Assembly: GCF_001017435.1 (NCBI RefSeq)
Contig: NZ_CP011371.1
Coordinates: 372,001-436,000, forward strand
DNA length: 64,000 nucleotides
DNA from: Caldimonas brevitalea
GTDB taxonomy: Bacteria > Pseudomonadota > Gammaproteobacteria > Burkholderiales > Burkholderiaceae_C
Direction of reading: 5' to 3'
Shown here in pieces: positions 34,216-42,512 of the stretch; position 1 is the first letter of the stretch, and every line of letters begins with the position of its first letter. The translations under genes were made by a program, and so were the position numbers. The notes below the pieces were generated by a model, which searched no databases, was not told the origin of the DNA, and was given only the letters and a program-made list of their open reading frames with translations.

Positions 34216-34421
34216 GGTGGCAGCGCCTTTCCGCCCTCGGGTCGCTCCTTGCACCAGCGCCTCTCCTGGTTCGCGTTGACCCCATACTTCAGAGCGACGC
34301 CCGACAGCGATGTCCCTGGCTGCCGGCAAGCATCCACAACGGTCTGCTTGAGTTCCTCGGCATGCAGGCCTCTCTTACGAGCGACATCGAAGGGTTGTCC
34401 CGCTGCCTTTGTCGGGCGCAA
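34216..34421 (-). pseudogene. IS66 tnpA-like remnant
   Basis: The minus-strand translation contains LKQTVVDACRQPGTSLSGVALKYGVNANQERRWCKERPEGG, close to the helix-turn-helix of IS66 TnpA. It is short, has no tnpB/tnpC, and breaks off in repeat copy N. A decayed insertion that probably cut that repeat. Confidence 0.6.
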
Positions 34422-34490
34422 GCCAGTCGGGGGTGTCCAGGAAAGATCCGTCGACCGGGGCGCTCACTGCCCACTGTGAACTTGCTACCG

Positions 34491-34862
34491 ATGCGCTGCC
34501 CCACATGCTCGCTGCCCCTGGTCAGGTCCTTGCGCGCGCTCGCGCCGGCCAGCCACCAGAGCGTGATGTTTTGCCCGAAGTGCCGAGCAGAAGTGCACGG
34601 GGAAGTTGTGGAGGGAGTGGCGGTGGAAGTGGAGCCGATCTTCTATCTCCTGGTCCCTCTGCCGGAGCGCATCTCAGTCCAGCAAGTACAAGCGCTTCGC
34701 CTTGTCAGCAAGGAGCTTGCTGAGCAGACAGCAAGCCAAGCGCTTGCAACGATCCGAGCGAAAAGACAGCTAGACATCGGTCCGTTCTATCTCAAGGCTG
34801 AGATGGATAACGCACAAGCCTGTCTGAGGCGGAGCGGCCTCGCATCTATTCCGAGATTCTGA
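34491..34862 (+). CDS. Small zinc-ribbon hypothetical protein
   Basis: 123 aa from ATG 34491; the longer frame from 34188 runs through the IS66 remnant and is rejected. N-terminal CPTC (3-6) and CPKC (about 28-31) form a zinc ribbon. The rest is amphipathic (YLLVPLPERISVQQVQALRLVSKELAEQTASQAL). No named family. The 34863-35208 interval after it shows no gene. Confidence 0.6.
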   Translation: MRCPTCSLPLVRSLRALAPASHQSVMFCPKCRAEVHGEVVEGVAVEVEPIFYLLVPLPERISVQQVQALRLVSKELAEQTASQALATIRAKRQLDIGPFYLKAEMDNAQACLRRSGLASIPRF

Positions 34863-35208
34863 GTAGTCAGGTCGGGCGGCAGCGTGGACGTCCGGACGGA
34901 TACGCTGAACTGGCTACGGGCTGTGCGCATTTTCACGGATTCGGCGCTGCCCTCGTCCGGTCAGTCGAGCGACCGCACGAAGGCTGCTGACGTTTCCGTG
35001 GCCCCAGCAGCATGTCAACGGCGGAACGCGAGAAGACGGCGCGTGCCGGTGCGGCGAGACCTAGGCCCAGGTACGACAAGGAGATCGACAGCCTTCGCAC
35101 CTGCCTCGGCCGGCGCGCGGGGGCGCATTCGTCTTGCGCCGCAACGGTCTCGCAAGAGAGGGAGTCGGGATACGCGCGCCGCCCACGTGCTTGGACTGAA
35201 TGTGTATC

Positions 35209-36975
35209 TCAGCACCCACAGCCGTAGCTGAACACATCGCTGCCCAGCACTTTCCATGCGCCATTAATGTTGACGAGCGCTAGGCGATACCAGCGATCGT
35301 CGGTCGTCGTGGTTCCGCCCAGATGGCCTGGACCACGTCCTTGGCCCTCCCACACGGCGATATCGGGAACGTGGTCGCCGTCCAGGTCGTAATGCAGGTG
35401 AACCCCTCGCACAAAGCCGGTGGCAGCCCGGTCCAACCTCACGTGTGTTTCGGTGCGAATGGCAGGGCCAGGCGGCAAGTCGATGCTTGCATAGAACGCG
35501 AACAAGGTTCCGGGGGGATTGCGATTCAACTTCGACGACTCGCTCGCCCCGGCACTGCCCTCCACGGGCGACTCAGCGTCAAAGTAGCGCCAGATGAGGG
35601 GATCCGCGGCCCCGTAGGAAAACCCGGGAACCCAGCCCCGACACATCGGTTCGTCGACGTCGCGCCACAGTGTCTCGCTCTTGCGCATCAGGCTGGCTTC
35701 GACTTGCAACCGGCCGTCTCGGAACAACTGCACGCGCTGGACCGGCCGCACCAGCAGTTGCGTGCGAGCCAACATGTCGTACAAGCCTGCGCCGTAGACC
35801 TCGTCTTCCTCGCGTTTGCGCTTCTGCCTGGAGGTGAACAGCTGGCGAAACACGATGCCGAAGCGGCCGCTGCCCTCCTCGGCGGTGGCCTTCGGCGGCG
35901 CCACGTCCGCCTCGCTGCGAAACAGCGAGGGTCGCGCGACGGGGAACTCCAGTGCTCGCACCAGCCGGATGACGGGCGCCGCCGCATTCTCGTTCGAGGT
36001 CGGATCCTGCATCGGCTCCCACAGGCCGATTTCGTTCTGCAGTTCGTGGCCGATGTTATTCATCCGCAACTCGCGCTGCCAAACCTCGTCGCTCACGTTC
36101 TTGCCTTCGGCCTGCAACCGACCCGCCTCACCACCGAGATCCAGGTTTTGCGACGCCTTGCGCTTGAGGTCAGCCCAGTCGGCATAAGGGGCAGGCTTGC
36201 GGCCCTTCAGGCCGAGAGCCAAGTGCTCTTTCATGCGTTCCAGCCCGTCGTCGCGCGGCCAAGGCCCTTCCGGCGGAATGCCGGGTTGCTGCTTCTGGAG
36301 GTAATCTGCGTACGCCTCCAGCGCGTTCCAGCCCGGCTCGAGCCAGAACACGCGTTCCGGGTCGTAGTCGGGTGACGACGATAGGTCTGCGCTTCGATCA
36401 CCGCGGATGCGGGCCAGGTCAACCGGTGTGAACGTTAGATAGCGGCAGGCCGTGAAACCAATCGGCCCGTCAAACACCTGGACTTCGCAATAGCCACCTT
36501 CCGCCTCCTCGCGCACCAGCTTCACGGTGGTGTTGAGCGCCAACCGGGCAAGCACAGGGGCATCGAGACGCGGCGCCTCACGCAGTGTCACCCCATTTCC
36601 GCTCACCCACCGCTGTGCTGCATCCACCCCATCCTCGCCCGCCTTACGGCGCGCGATACGCTCGGTACCCAGGTATTTGCAGGCCACGTAGCCGTATTGG
36701 CCCTGGCCTTCGATCAAACAAAAGCCGCTGATTTCGGTTGGGCTCTTGAGGATCAACTCGGCGCCGCGCAGCAAGGTGCCGCTGACCTTGTGCTCAGGGC
36801 TCGGGCCCGTGCGTACTCGCACATCGTCGGCAGTCACCCACCGGGGCGGCTGAGCTGGTGGCACAGCTACGGCAGACGCACATTCCAGGGTTGTCAGGAT
36901 CAGGGCGGCGATCGCCACCGCGGGAAGGTTGCGACTGGGCCAGAGTTGCAACGGCGCGTCGTCCTTCATGTCCAT
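35209..36975 (-). CDS. Exported protein with two SH3-like repeats
   Basis: 588 aa. Signal or anchor segment at about 18-38. Two bacterial SH3-like modules follow: WVTADDVRVRTGPSPEHKVSGTLLRGAELIL (about 46-105), and VSGNGVTLREAPRLDAPVLARLALN (about 123-180). Each ends in a Cys-containing GY/GF..CxYL motif. The remaining 400 residues are unrecognised and end in a FG-GAP-like segment (HYDLDGDHVPDIAVWEGQ) and a CGC terminus. Likely periplasmic or cell-surface; the SH3 units suggest peptidoglycan binding. Function unknown. Confidence 0.7.
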   Translation of the reverse strand: MDMKDDAPLQLWPSRNLPAVAIAALILTTLECASAVAVPPAQPPRWVTADDVRVRTGPSPEHKVSGTLLRGAELILKSPTEISGFCLIEGQGQYGYVACKYLGTERIARRKAGEDGVDAAQRWVSGNGVTLREAPRLDAPVLARLALNTTVKLVREEAEGGYCEVQVFDGPIGFTACRYLTFTPVDLARIRGDRSADLSSSPDYDPERVFWLEPGWNALEAYADYLQKQQPGIPPEGPWPRDDGLERMKEHLALGLKGRKPAPYADWADLKRKASQNLDLGGEAGRLQAEGKNVSDEVWQRELRMNNIGHELQNEIGLWEPMQDPTSNENAAAPVIRLVRALEFPVARPSLFRSEADVAPPKATAEEGSGRFGIVFRQLFTSRQKRKREEDEVYGAGLYDMLARTQLLVRPVQRVQLFRDGRLQVEASLMRKSETLWRDVDEPMCRGWVPGFSYGAADPLIWRYFDAESPVEGSAGASESSKLNRNPPGTLFAFYASIDLPPGPAIRTETHVRLDRAATGFVRGVHLHYDLDGDHVPDIAVWEGQGRGPGHLGGTTTTDDRWYRLALVNINGAWKVLGSDVFSYGCGC

Positions 36976-37223
36976 CCTTGCGCGGCAAGTCCAACCGCCT
37001 TTGCATTGCTTTCAGGTACTCGCGCGGCCAGCGGTCTCATCCTCGATCCCGTTTTCCCGGCGCGATCTTCATCTTGGCATCACGGATGCGCGCCGTCGAG
37101 AATGCCACGAGCGAGCGGTCTCACTGCCAACAGGATGCGGACCGGGATGTCGAATAGTTCACGTTTGATCCGAGGAATCGGGCCGGTCCGAACCGCTTCC
37201 GCTGCCTTCGAGGCAACTGGTCG

Positions 37224-37474
37224 TCAGCGGAGACCTGAAGGCGACGGCGTAACGGGTTCCGAAAGCACGTAGCAGAGCCACGACTGGCGATAGCTGAACG
37301 GTTGCGTGCCCACGCGCACGAGTTCGATACCGCTCACGATGAAGTGCTTGCCCTTCATCGCCGTGACAGTCGCGCGGTCGAGCTGCGGCAGCAGGTGCCG
37401 ACCGGGAAGTCCACCGCCCTCCGTGAGCTTCGCGACCGTGACGCGCTCGCCGGTGGGAGCCGAAGCGCCAGCCG
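37224..37474 (-). pseudogene. Gene remnant upstream of the SH3 protein gene
   Basis: The minus-strand frame reads GERVTVAKLTEGGGLPGRH, then LDRATVTAMKGKHFIVSGIEL and SYRQSWLCYVLSEP. It looks coding but opens directly after a stop, with no start codon. A C-terminal fragment of an unrecognised gene. The rest of 36976-37557 shows nothing convincing. Confidence 0.45.
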
Positions 37475-37557
37475 AGAGTCAAACGAGAGAAGGCTGGCGT
37501 AGGCCCAGTGTGCGTTGCGCGACGGCGTGGTCGATGCTTGGTCTCCGGCTCTCCATG

Positions 37558-38868
37558 TCAGCGTGACGCCGATTGCGTCAGCCGGTAGATCAGCAGGGCT
37601 GCGCGGACGGCTCCCCGCTCGATCGATGCGATCTCCAGGTCCTCGTCGTCGCTGTGCGCACCGCGTCCCTGCGCGCCGAGGCCGTCGATGCCCACCGTGT
37701 ACGGCGCCACGAATTGCACGTCGCCCGCGCCACGCAGTGACGGATCGAAGATATCGATTCGGCCCAGCCCCGCGTCCAAACTGGCCTTCGAGTAGAGGTC
37801 CGCCAGCGTGCGCCCTGCCTCGGTAGGCGGCATCGGCGGGTAAATCTCGGTAAAGCTGATCGTCGCCGAGGTACCGGGCAGGTTGCCCGTCGAGACGATC
37901 GTCTGCATCTTCTGACGCGCGCGTTCCCCCTGCTCCGGGGAGAGGTAGCGTAGGTCGCCAAGAGCCTGCGCGTCGCGCGCGATCACGTTGGATTTGCCGA
38001 AGGCGCTCGCCGTTGCTGTATCGTTGTTGTAAGAGACATCGGTGCCCCCGAAGATCAGGCCTGGGTTGAACGTGAGGGCCGGCTCGATCACCTGCTCGCG
38101 GAACGCGTTGAGGATGCGCGCCGTTTCGTAGATCGCGCCGTAACCTGACTGTGCCGAGAACACGCCCATGGAATGCGCCGCCTTGCCCTTGACGTGCAGC
38201 GTCCAGCTGCCGTGGGAGCGACGCGCGATGCTGGCGGTGTCCACGCCGTCGCGCTTGATGCTGCCCTCGAACGACAGGGCGTAGTTGGCGCGCTTGCCCA
38301 TGGCCACCATGTCGGCGCGCGCCATCTGCAGCGGCACGCCGGTGCGTTCCTCGTCACCCGTGAACATGATCTCGACGTTGGCGTGTTCCAGCGCGCCCAC
38401 CTTCTTGAGTGCGCGCAGTGCTTCGATCATGATGACGTTGCCGCCCTTCATGTCGTTCACGCCCTGTCCGCGCACGCGGTCGCCCTGACGCTCCCACAGC
38501 GGGACGGAGCTGTCCTTCTCAAACACCGTGTCCAGATGGCCGAGCAGCAGCACGCGCTTGCCCTGACCGCCCTCCTGCGTTGCAACCAGATGCCCCGCAC
38601 GCTTCATGCTCGGCGGCATGTCGATCCAGCGGGTCTTGAAGCCCAGCGCATCCAGTTCCGCTCGATAGATCTCGCCAACGGCGCGCACGCCTTCGGGGTT
38701 CAGGGTGCCGCTGTTGATGCGAACCGATCGCTCCAGCAACTCCAACGCCGCAGGCGTGCGCTGCTTGACGGCGGCGACGATGCGTTGCTCCGTCTCCGAA
38801 AGCTGTGCGTGCGCGACGTCAGTGAGCAAGAAGAAGACGGCAGCGGCAGCGGTGGCAAATTTCAACAT
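37558..38868 (-). CDS. Exported M20-family peptidase (glutamate carboxypeptidase-like)
   Basis: 436 aa from ATG 38868, with a Sec signal peptide (about 1-22, ending AHA). Metal-binding motifs of the M20/CPG2 family: GHLDTVF, GVNDMKGG, FTGDEERTG and a C-terminal GAHSDDED. A dimerisation lid is present between them. It should cleave C-terminal glutamate or similar residues from small substrates (for example folate analogues) in the periplasm. It stands alone, with no transporter adjacent. Confidence 0.88.
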   Translation of the reverse strand: MLKFATAAAAVFFLLTDVAHAQLSETEQRIVAAVKQRTPAALELLERSVRINSGTLNPEGVRAVGEIYRAELDALGFKTRWIDMPPSMKRAGHLVATQEGGQGKRVLLLGHLDTVFEKDSSVPLWERQGDRVRGQGVNDMKGGNVIMIEALRALKKVGALEHANVEIMFTGDEERTGVPLQMARADMVAMGKRANYALSFEGSIKRDGVDTASIARRSHGSWTLHVKGKAAHSMGVFSAQSGYGAIYETARILNAFREQVIEPALTFNPGLIFGGTDVSYNNDTATASAFGKSNVIARDAQALGDLRYLSPEQGERARQKMQTIVSTGNLPGTSATISFTEIYPPMPPTEAGRTLADLYSKASLDAGLGRIDIFDPSLRGAGDVQFVAPYTVGIDGLGAQGRGAHSDDEDLEIASIERGAVRAALLIYRLTQSASR

Positions 38869-39053
38869 CGAACGATATCTCCGGGTCGCGTCTTGGTTGT
38901 CAGTCTTCCACGCCGGCACGATCAGCGTGCGCGGGAAACGATTCCGTCCCCCACGAGCTGCTACGTGTTCATGCCGTGGTCCTTGGCTCGCTTTCGAGTG
39001 CTACCTGAGGGGGTTAGTATGCTGGCCACCAATTTGTGGAGCACCTGTCTACT

Positions 39054-39716
39054 ATGCCGAAGACCTACGCCCAACTGCGCAACGAGATGGAAGCCCTGCA
39101 GCGCCGCATGGAGGCGGCAAGGAAGAAGGAAGGCGCTGGAGCGCTGAAGGAGGTGAGGCAGCTGGTCGCGCTGTATGGCTTCACAGCAGAGGACTTGTTT
39201 GGCAATGAATCGAAGCGCGGTGCCCCCCGGAAGACGTCGAGCAAGGCGCAGAAGCAAGACGCCCCCAAATACCAAGACGTGAACGGCAACAGCTGGTCCG
39301 GCCGCGGTCCCCGTCCGGCATGGCTCCGAGCAGCATTGGAAAACGGGGAGTTGCTTGAGTCGTTCCTCACGCAGCCACCGGGCCAGTCCAAAGCGACCGG
39401 CGACGACGCTGCTCCGGCTCCTGCCAAGAAGCGTCGCGCCGGAGTGAAGGCGGCTGCCGCGAAGAAGGTCACGGCCAAGAAGCCCGGACGCCAGGTCAAG
39501 GCCGCGGGGAAGAAGGCAAGGGCCGGTGGTGCAACCGGTGATGCCGCCGCTTCCAACGCCTCGGCCCAGCAGGGCCGCAAACGTTCGGCGGCATCATCGG
39601 CAGCGGCCAAGCCGGCAGCGAAGAAGCAACGCTCAGCCAAGGCAGCGTCTGCTCGTCAAGTGGCTGCCCCGACCGCCGCTCTTGAAGACGTGGGCGCCCA
39701 GGCAGCCGAAGCTTAG
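39054..39716 (+). CDS. H-NS-family protein with Lys/Ala-rich tail
   Basis: 220 aa from ATG 39054. The N-terminal coiled-coil (YAQLRNEMEALQRRMEAARKKE) is followed by a linker. The H-NS DNA-binding motif is in KYQDVNGNSWSGRGPRPAWLRAAL. The roughly 100-residue tail is rich in AKKR/AAKK repeats, as in histone H1-like extensions of some Burkholderiales H-NS proteins. Likely a nucleoid-associated silencer of foreign DNA. A broken relative with a similar 5' flank lies at 41990. Confidence 0.9.
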   Translation: MPKTYAQLRNEMEALQRRMEAARKKEGAGALKEVRQLVALYGFTAEDLFGNESKRGAPRKTSSKAQKQDAPKYQDVNGNSWSGRGPRPAWLRAALENGELLESFLTQPPGQSKATGDDAAPAPAKKRRAGVKAAAAKKVTAKKPGRQVKAAGKKARAGGATGDAAASNASAQQGRKRSAASSAAAKPAAKKQRSAKAASARQVAAPTAALEDVGAQAAEA

Positions 39717-39736
39717 GACTGCCACCGGTTGTCGAT

Positions 39737-39991
39737 TCAGTCCACAGTCAACACCAGGCAACCGCCCATGATCCTGATACGCACCCGGGCCCGTGGGCCG
39801 AAGCCCGCTGCTTCGAGCCACTTGCCCTGCATACGAATCCACGGGACCTTGGTCTCAACGACCTGACGGTGCGGTCCCGGACTCGCTCGTTCATGGGTTC
39901 TGAACATCGACGAGACGGTGATGTACCGTTCGTGCTTCGGCAGCTCAGTTGTGGGCAATGCTTCGCCCGGCCTATGATTGTCATCAGCCAC
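39737..39991 (-). CDS. symE: SymE-family toxin-like protein, copy 1
   Basis: 84 aa. The C-terminal AbrB-like fold has the SymE signature VPWIRMQGKWLEAAGFGPRARVRIRIMGGCLVL, preceded by RYITVSSMF. SymE is an SOS-induced type I toxin in E. coli, repressed by the antisense RNA SymR and condensing the nucleoid. No antisense RNA can be confirmed here. A second copy with the same upstream region is at 46248. Confidence 0.85.
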   Translation of the reverse strand: MADDNHRPGEALPTTELPKHERYITVSSMFRTHERASPGPHRQVVETKVPWIRMQGKWLEAAGFGPRARVRIRIMGGCLVLTVD

Positions 39992-40122
39992 GATTAACTT
40001 CCACCAAAGTTGGTTGTGGTTAGCTGGCCTGGGGTGTTAGCGCACCTTCAGGCCGGCGCCTGTGCGACGTTGCCGCGCGGACACGATAAAGGGACTTGGC
40101 CGCGCAGGGAAGGAGAAGATGC
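39740..40122 (-). repeat. Duplicated symE module, copy 1
   Basis: Contains symE copy 1 plus about 130 bp of upstream sequence (GATTAAC, GTTGGTTGTGGTTAGCTGGCCTGGGGTGTT, CACCTTCAGGCCGGCGCC). The same upstream blocks accompany copy 2 at 46250-46637. The rest of the 40123-40259 gap shows nothing further. Confidence 0.8.
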
Positions 40123-40259
40123 GAGGACTTCTTCGCCCTGGCAAAAGAAGCGAAACCCCCTACGTTTGCCAAGCAGCTAAAGCGAAGGAAACCGGTCCGG
40201 ATCTGGCCGTCGAGCGGACGTAGAGGCGGATTCCCAAGCTTTTGCGCCGACCGTCCCGG

Positions 40260-41540
40260 TCAGGCCAGGCTATCGCCTGCTGGCAACGAGATGCCGGGCA
40301 CGGGGAAGCGCTTCGCCAATCCGATGACTTCCTCTCGGATGCCGGGAAGCACGTTGTCGTCCTTGGCGCTCAGCGTGCGATGGATCAAGTCGGCGACCTG
40401 GGCCATCTCGGCTTCTTTCATACCGCGGGTGGTTAGCGCGGGCGTCCCCATGCGAACGCCGCTCGGGTCCATGGCACTGCGCGGCTCGTCCGGAATCATG
40501 TTCTTGTTCAGCGTGATGCCGACCTCGTCGAGGCGCTTTTCCGCAACGCCGCCCGACAGCGCCCAGCTCGATACGCTGTCGACCAACATCAGGTGGTTGT
40601 CCGTCCCGTTGGTGATCAGGCGGGCTCCCCGTTCCATCAGTGTCGCCGCCAGCGTTTTCGCGTTGGCGATGATCTGCGCCGCGTAGTCGACGAACTCCGG
40701 CCGAGCTGCTTCTTGGAAGGCGACGGCCTTGGCCGCGACCATCTGCATGATCGGCCCGCCCTGGAACGAGGGGAACACGCTCTTGTCGATGAGCTTGCCG
40801 GTGCTGGCCTCACGCGAGAGGATCATGCCGCCGCGGGGGCCTCGCAAGCTCTTGTGGGTGGTGGTCAACACGACGTCGAAGCCAGCATCGAAGGGATTGG
40901 CCAGCTGCTTGCCAACGATGAGCCCCGCGATGTGGGCCACATCTGCCACCGCCCAGGCTCCAACCTCGGTGGCGATCTCGCGCATCACCTTGTAGTCAAG
41001 CTCGCGCGGGTAGGCGGAAAAGCCGGCCAGCAGGATCTTCGGCTTCTCGCGGCGCGCCACCTCGCGCATCTCGTCATAGTCAATGCGACCGGTCTCAACG
41101 TCCGACATCCGGTAGCGCACGAAGTTGTAGATCTTCGCCACGTGAGTGACTGGGTGCCCGTGCGTCAGGTGCCCCCCGTGCGCCAGCTCCATGCCGAGGA
41201 TGGTGCTGCCGGGTTCGGCCAGGGCCAGGTAGGTCGCGATGTTCGCCGGCGCGCCCGCGTGGGGCTGAACGTTGGCATGCTCGCACCTGAACAGGGCCTT
41301 GGCGCGGTCGATCGCGATCTGCTCGATCTGGTCTGTGAACTCCTGGCCGCCGTAGTAGCGGCGCCCAGGGTATCCCTCGCTGTACCGGTTGTTCAGCACA
41401 GACCCCATGGCCTCCATGATGGCCGGACTGACGTAGTTCTCGCTGGCGATCAGTTCGAGCCCTGTGATCTGCCTGTGCTCCTCGCCTTTCATCAGCTTGG
41501 CAATGGTGGGATCGGCCGCGCTCAGGTGGTTGTAGTACAT
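40260..41540 (-). CDS. glyA: Serine hydroxymethyltransferase (accessory-region copy)
   Basis: 426 aa. PLP-dependent interconversion of serine and glycine with tetrahydrofolate. Seen: LELIASENYVSPAIMEAMGS, NRYSEGYPGRRYYGG, QPHAGAPANIATYLAL, and the PLP-lysine in LTTTHKSLRGPRGGMIL. The C-terminal GVRMGTPALTTRGMKEAEM is complete. It lies in the accessory region, just downstream of a broken class II aldolase gene on the same strand. It is probably not the housekeeping glyA, but an extra copy linked to amino-acid or hydroxy-amino-acid breakdown. Confidence 0.93.
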   Translation of the reverse strand: MYYNHLSAADPTIAKLMKGEEHRQITGLELIASENYVSPAIMEAMGSVLNNRYSEGYPGRRYYGGQEFTDQIEQIAIDRAKALFRCEHANVQPHAGAPANIATYLALAEPGSTILGMELAHGGHLTHGHPVTHVAKIYNFVRYRMSDVETGRIDYDEMREVARREKPKILLAGFSAYPRELDYKVMREIATEVGAWAVADVAHIAGLIVGKQLANPFDAGFDVVLTTTHKSLRGPRGGMILSREASTGKLIDKSVFPSFQGGPIMQMVAAKAVAFQEAARPEFVDYAAQIIANAKTLAATLMERGARLITNGTDNHLMLVDSVSSWALSGGVAEKRLDEVGITLNKNMIPDEPRSAMDPSGVRMGTPALTTRGMKEAEMAQVADLIHRTLSAKDDNVLPGIREEVIGLAKRFPVPGISLPAGDSLA

Positions 41541-41608
41541 CGTCCGCGTCCTCTGTCTTTGTGGCTAAGGGATTCGGAAGGGATGGGAAGGGTGAGACGG
41601 CGCAGAAC

Positions 41609-41920
41609 CTACCAGGATGCAGCTTCCGGAAACGCCCGTATCGCCGCATGGACCGCATGCTTCCAGTGGTTGCGAAACGCCACGTCGGAATAGATGTAGC
41701 GGCGCTTCTTCTCGACTTCGTCGTCCCGCGTCACTCGCTACGGCCTGGCCTGCGATTCCGCCAGCAGCTGGATTCTGCATGCCCGCTCCAGCATGAGGGC
41801 TAGCACCACTGACTGCCGCGGGGTGTCTGCTACGACCACCAGGCCCTGGTTGCACAGCAGCACGGCCGTATGCTCGCCGAGGGCATGCGCAACTACCTGC
41901 CCCACTTCGCGCTAGAGGAT
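41609..41920 (-). pseudogene. Class II aldolase/adducin-family remnant
   Basis: The minus-strand translation gives VVAHALGEHTAVLLCNQGLVVVADTPRQSVVLALMLERACRIQLLAE, then a stop and in the same frame RVTRDDEVEKKRRYIYSDVAFRNHWKHAV. This is the C-terminal part of an aldolase II domain, with an internal stop and no N-terminus. It lies upstream of glyA on the same strand, so the two may once have formed an operon. Confidence 0.65.
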
Positions 41921-41989
41921 CGTGAGGCATGAGAGTGGCCCAAAGGCGGCGTGAAGTCTGCTCGCCACCAAATTTTGGGGACACCTTCA

Positions 41990-42287
41990 ATGCCGAAGAC
42001 CTACGCCCAGCTGCGCAACGAGATGGAAGCCCTGCAGCGCCGCATGGAGGCGGCAAGGCGCAAGGAAGGCGCGCACAGGTGCGCTGAAGGAGATAAGGCA
42101 GCTGGTCGCGTTATACGGCTTCAGCGCAGAGGACGTGTTCGGGGGCGAGCAGAAGGTGGTCGCGCCGAAGAAGCAAGGGCGAAAAGGATCGGCGTCGGTA
42201 GCCGCAAAGTACCAGGACGGCAAAGGGAGCAGCTGGTCCGGGCGCGGTCCTCGGCCACGCTGGCTGCGAGAGGCACTAGTCCGCTGA
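41990..42287 (+). pseudogene. Frameshifted H-NS-family gene
   Basis: The first 27 codons repeat the start of the gene at 39054 (PKTYAQLRNEMEALQRRMEAAR). A net +1 shift near 42074 breaks the frame; the rest (KEIRQLVALYGFSAEDVFGG, KYQDGKGSSWSGRGPRPRWL) continues in another frame. The 3' end runs into the MITE-like element at 42276. The upstream flank (GCCACCAAATTTTGGGGACACCT) resembles that of the intact gene. Confidence 0.85.
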
Positions 42288-42443
42288 ATCATTGAAATGG
42301 GCGGTGAGGGATGTCCGAGACGGGATGCGATGCAAGGCGCAAAGCACAGCGATGCCGAGTGGCATCGCGAGCATTTGCAACGCCGCAGCGCGCCCGGCTC
42401 GCGCAGACAGCACCGATCCGATTTCAGTGCTTCAGTGGACTAG
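42276..42443. mobile_element. MITE-like element with CTAG target duplication
   Basis: 168 bp bounded by CTAG on both sides. The inverted repeats GTCCnCTGAAnCAnTGAAAT match at all but three positions (left from 42280, right ending 42439). The inside has no ORF, but a perfect stem GCGATGCC-GAGT-GGCATCGC. A CTAG target suggests mobilisation by an IS5-type transposase. It truncates the H-NS pseudogene. Confidence 0.75.
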
Positions 42444-42512
42444 GGGCTACATCGCCAGTTGAGCGCCGCGGCCCCCCTTCTGGGTCGCGCACATGATTCA
42501 GGAAATGCGGGG

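Noticed and set aside
34188..34490. N-terminal extension of the zinc-ribbon protein
   Set aside because: Runs through repeat copy N and the IS66 tnpA remnant on the other strand; the plausible protein begins at 34491.
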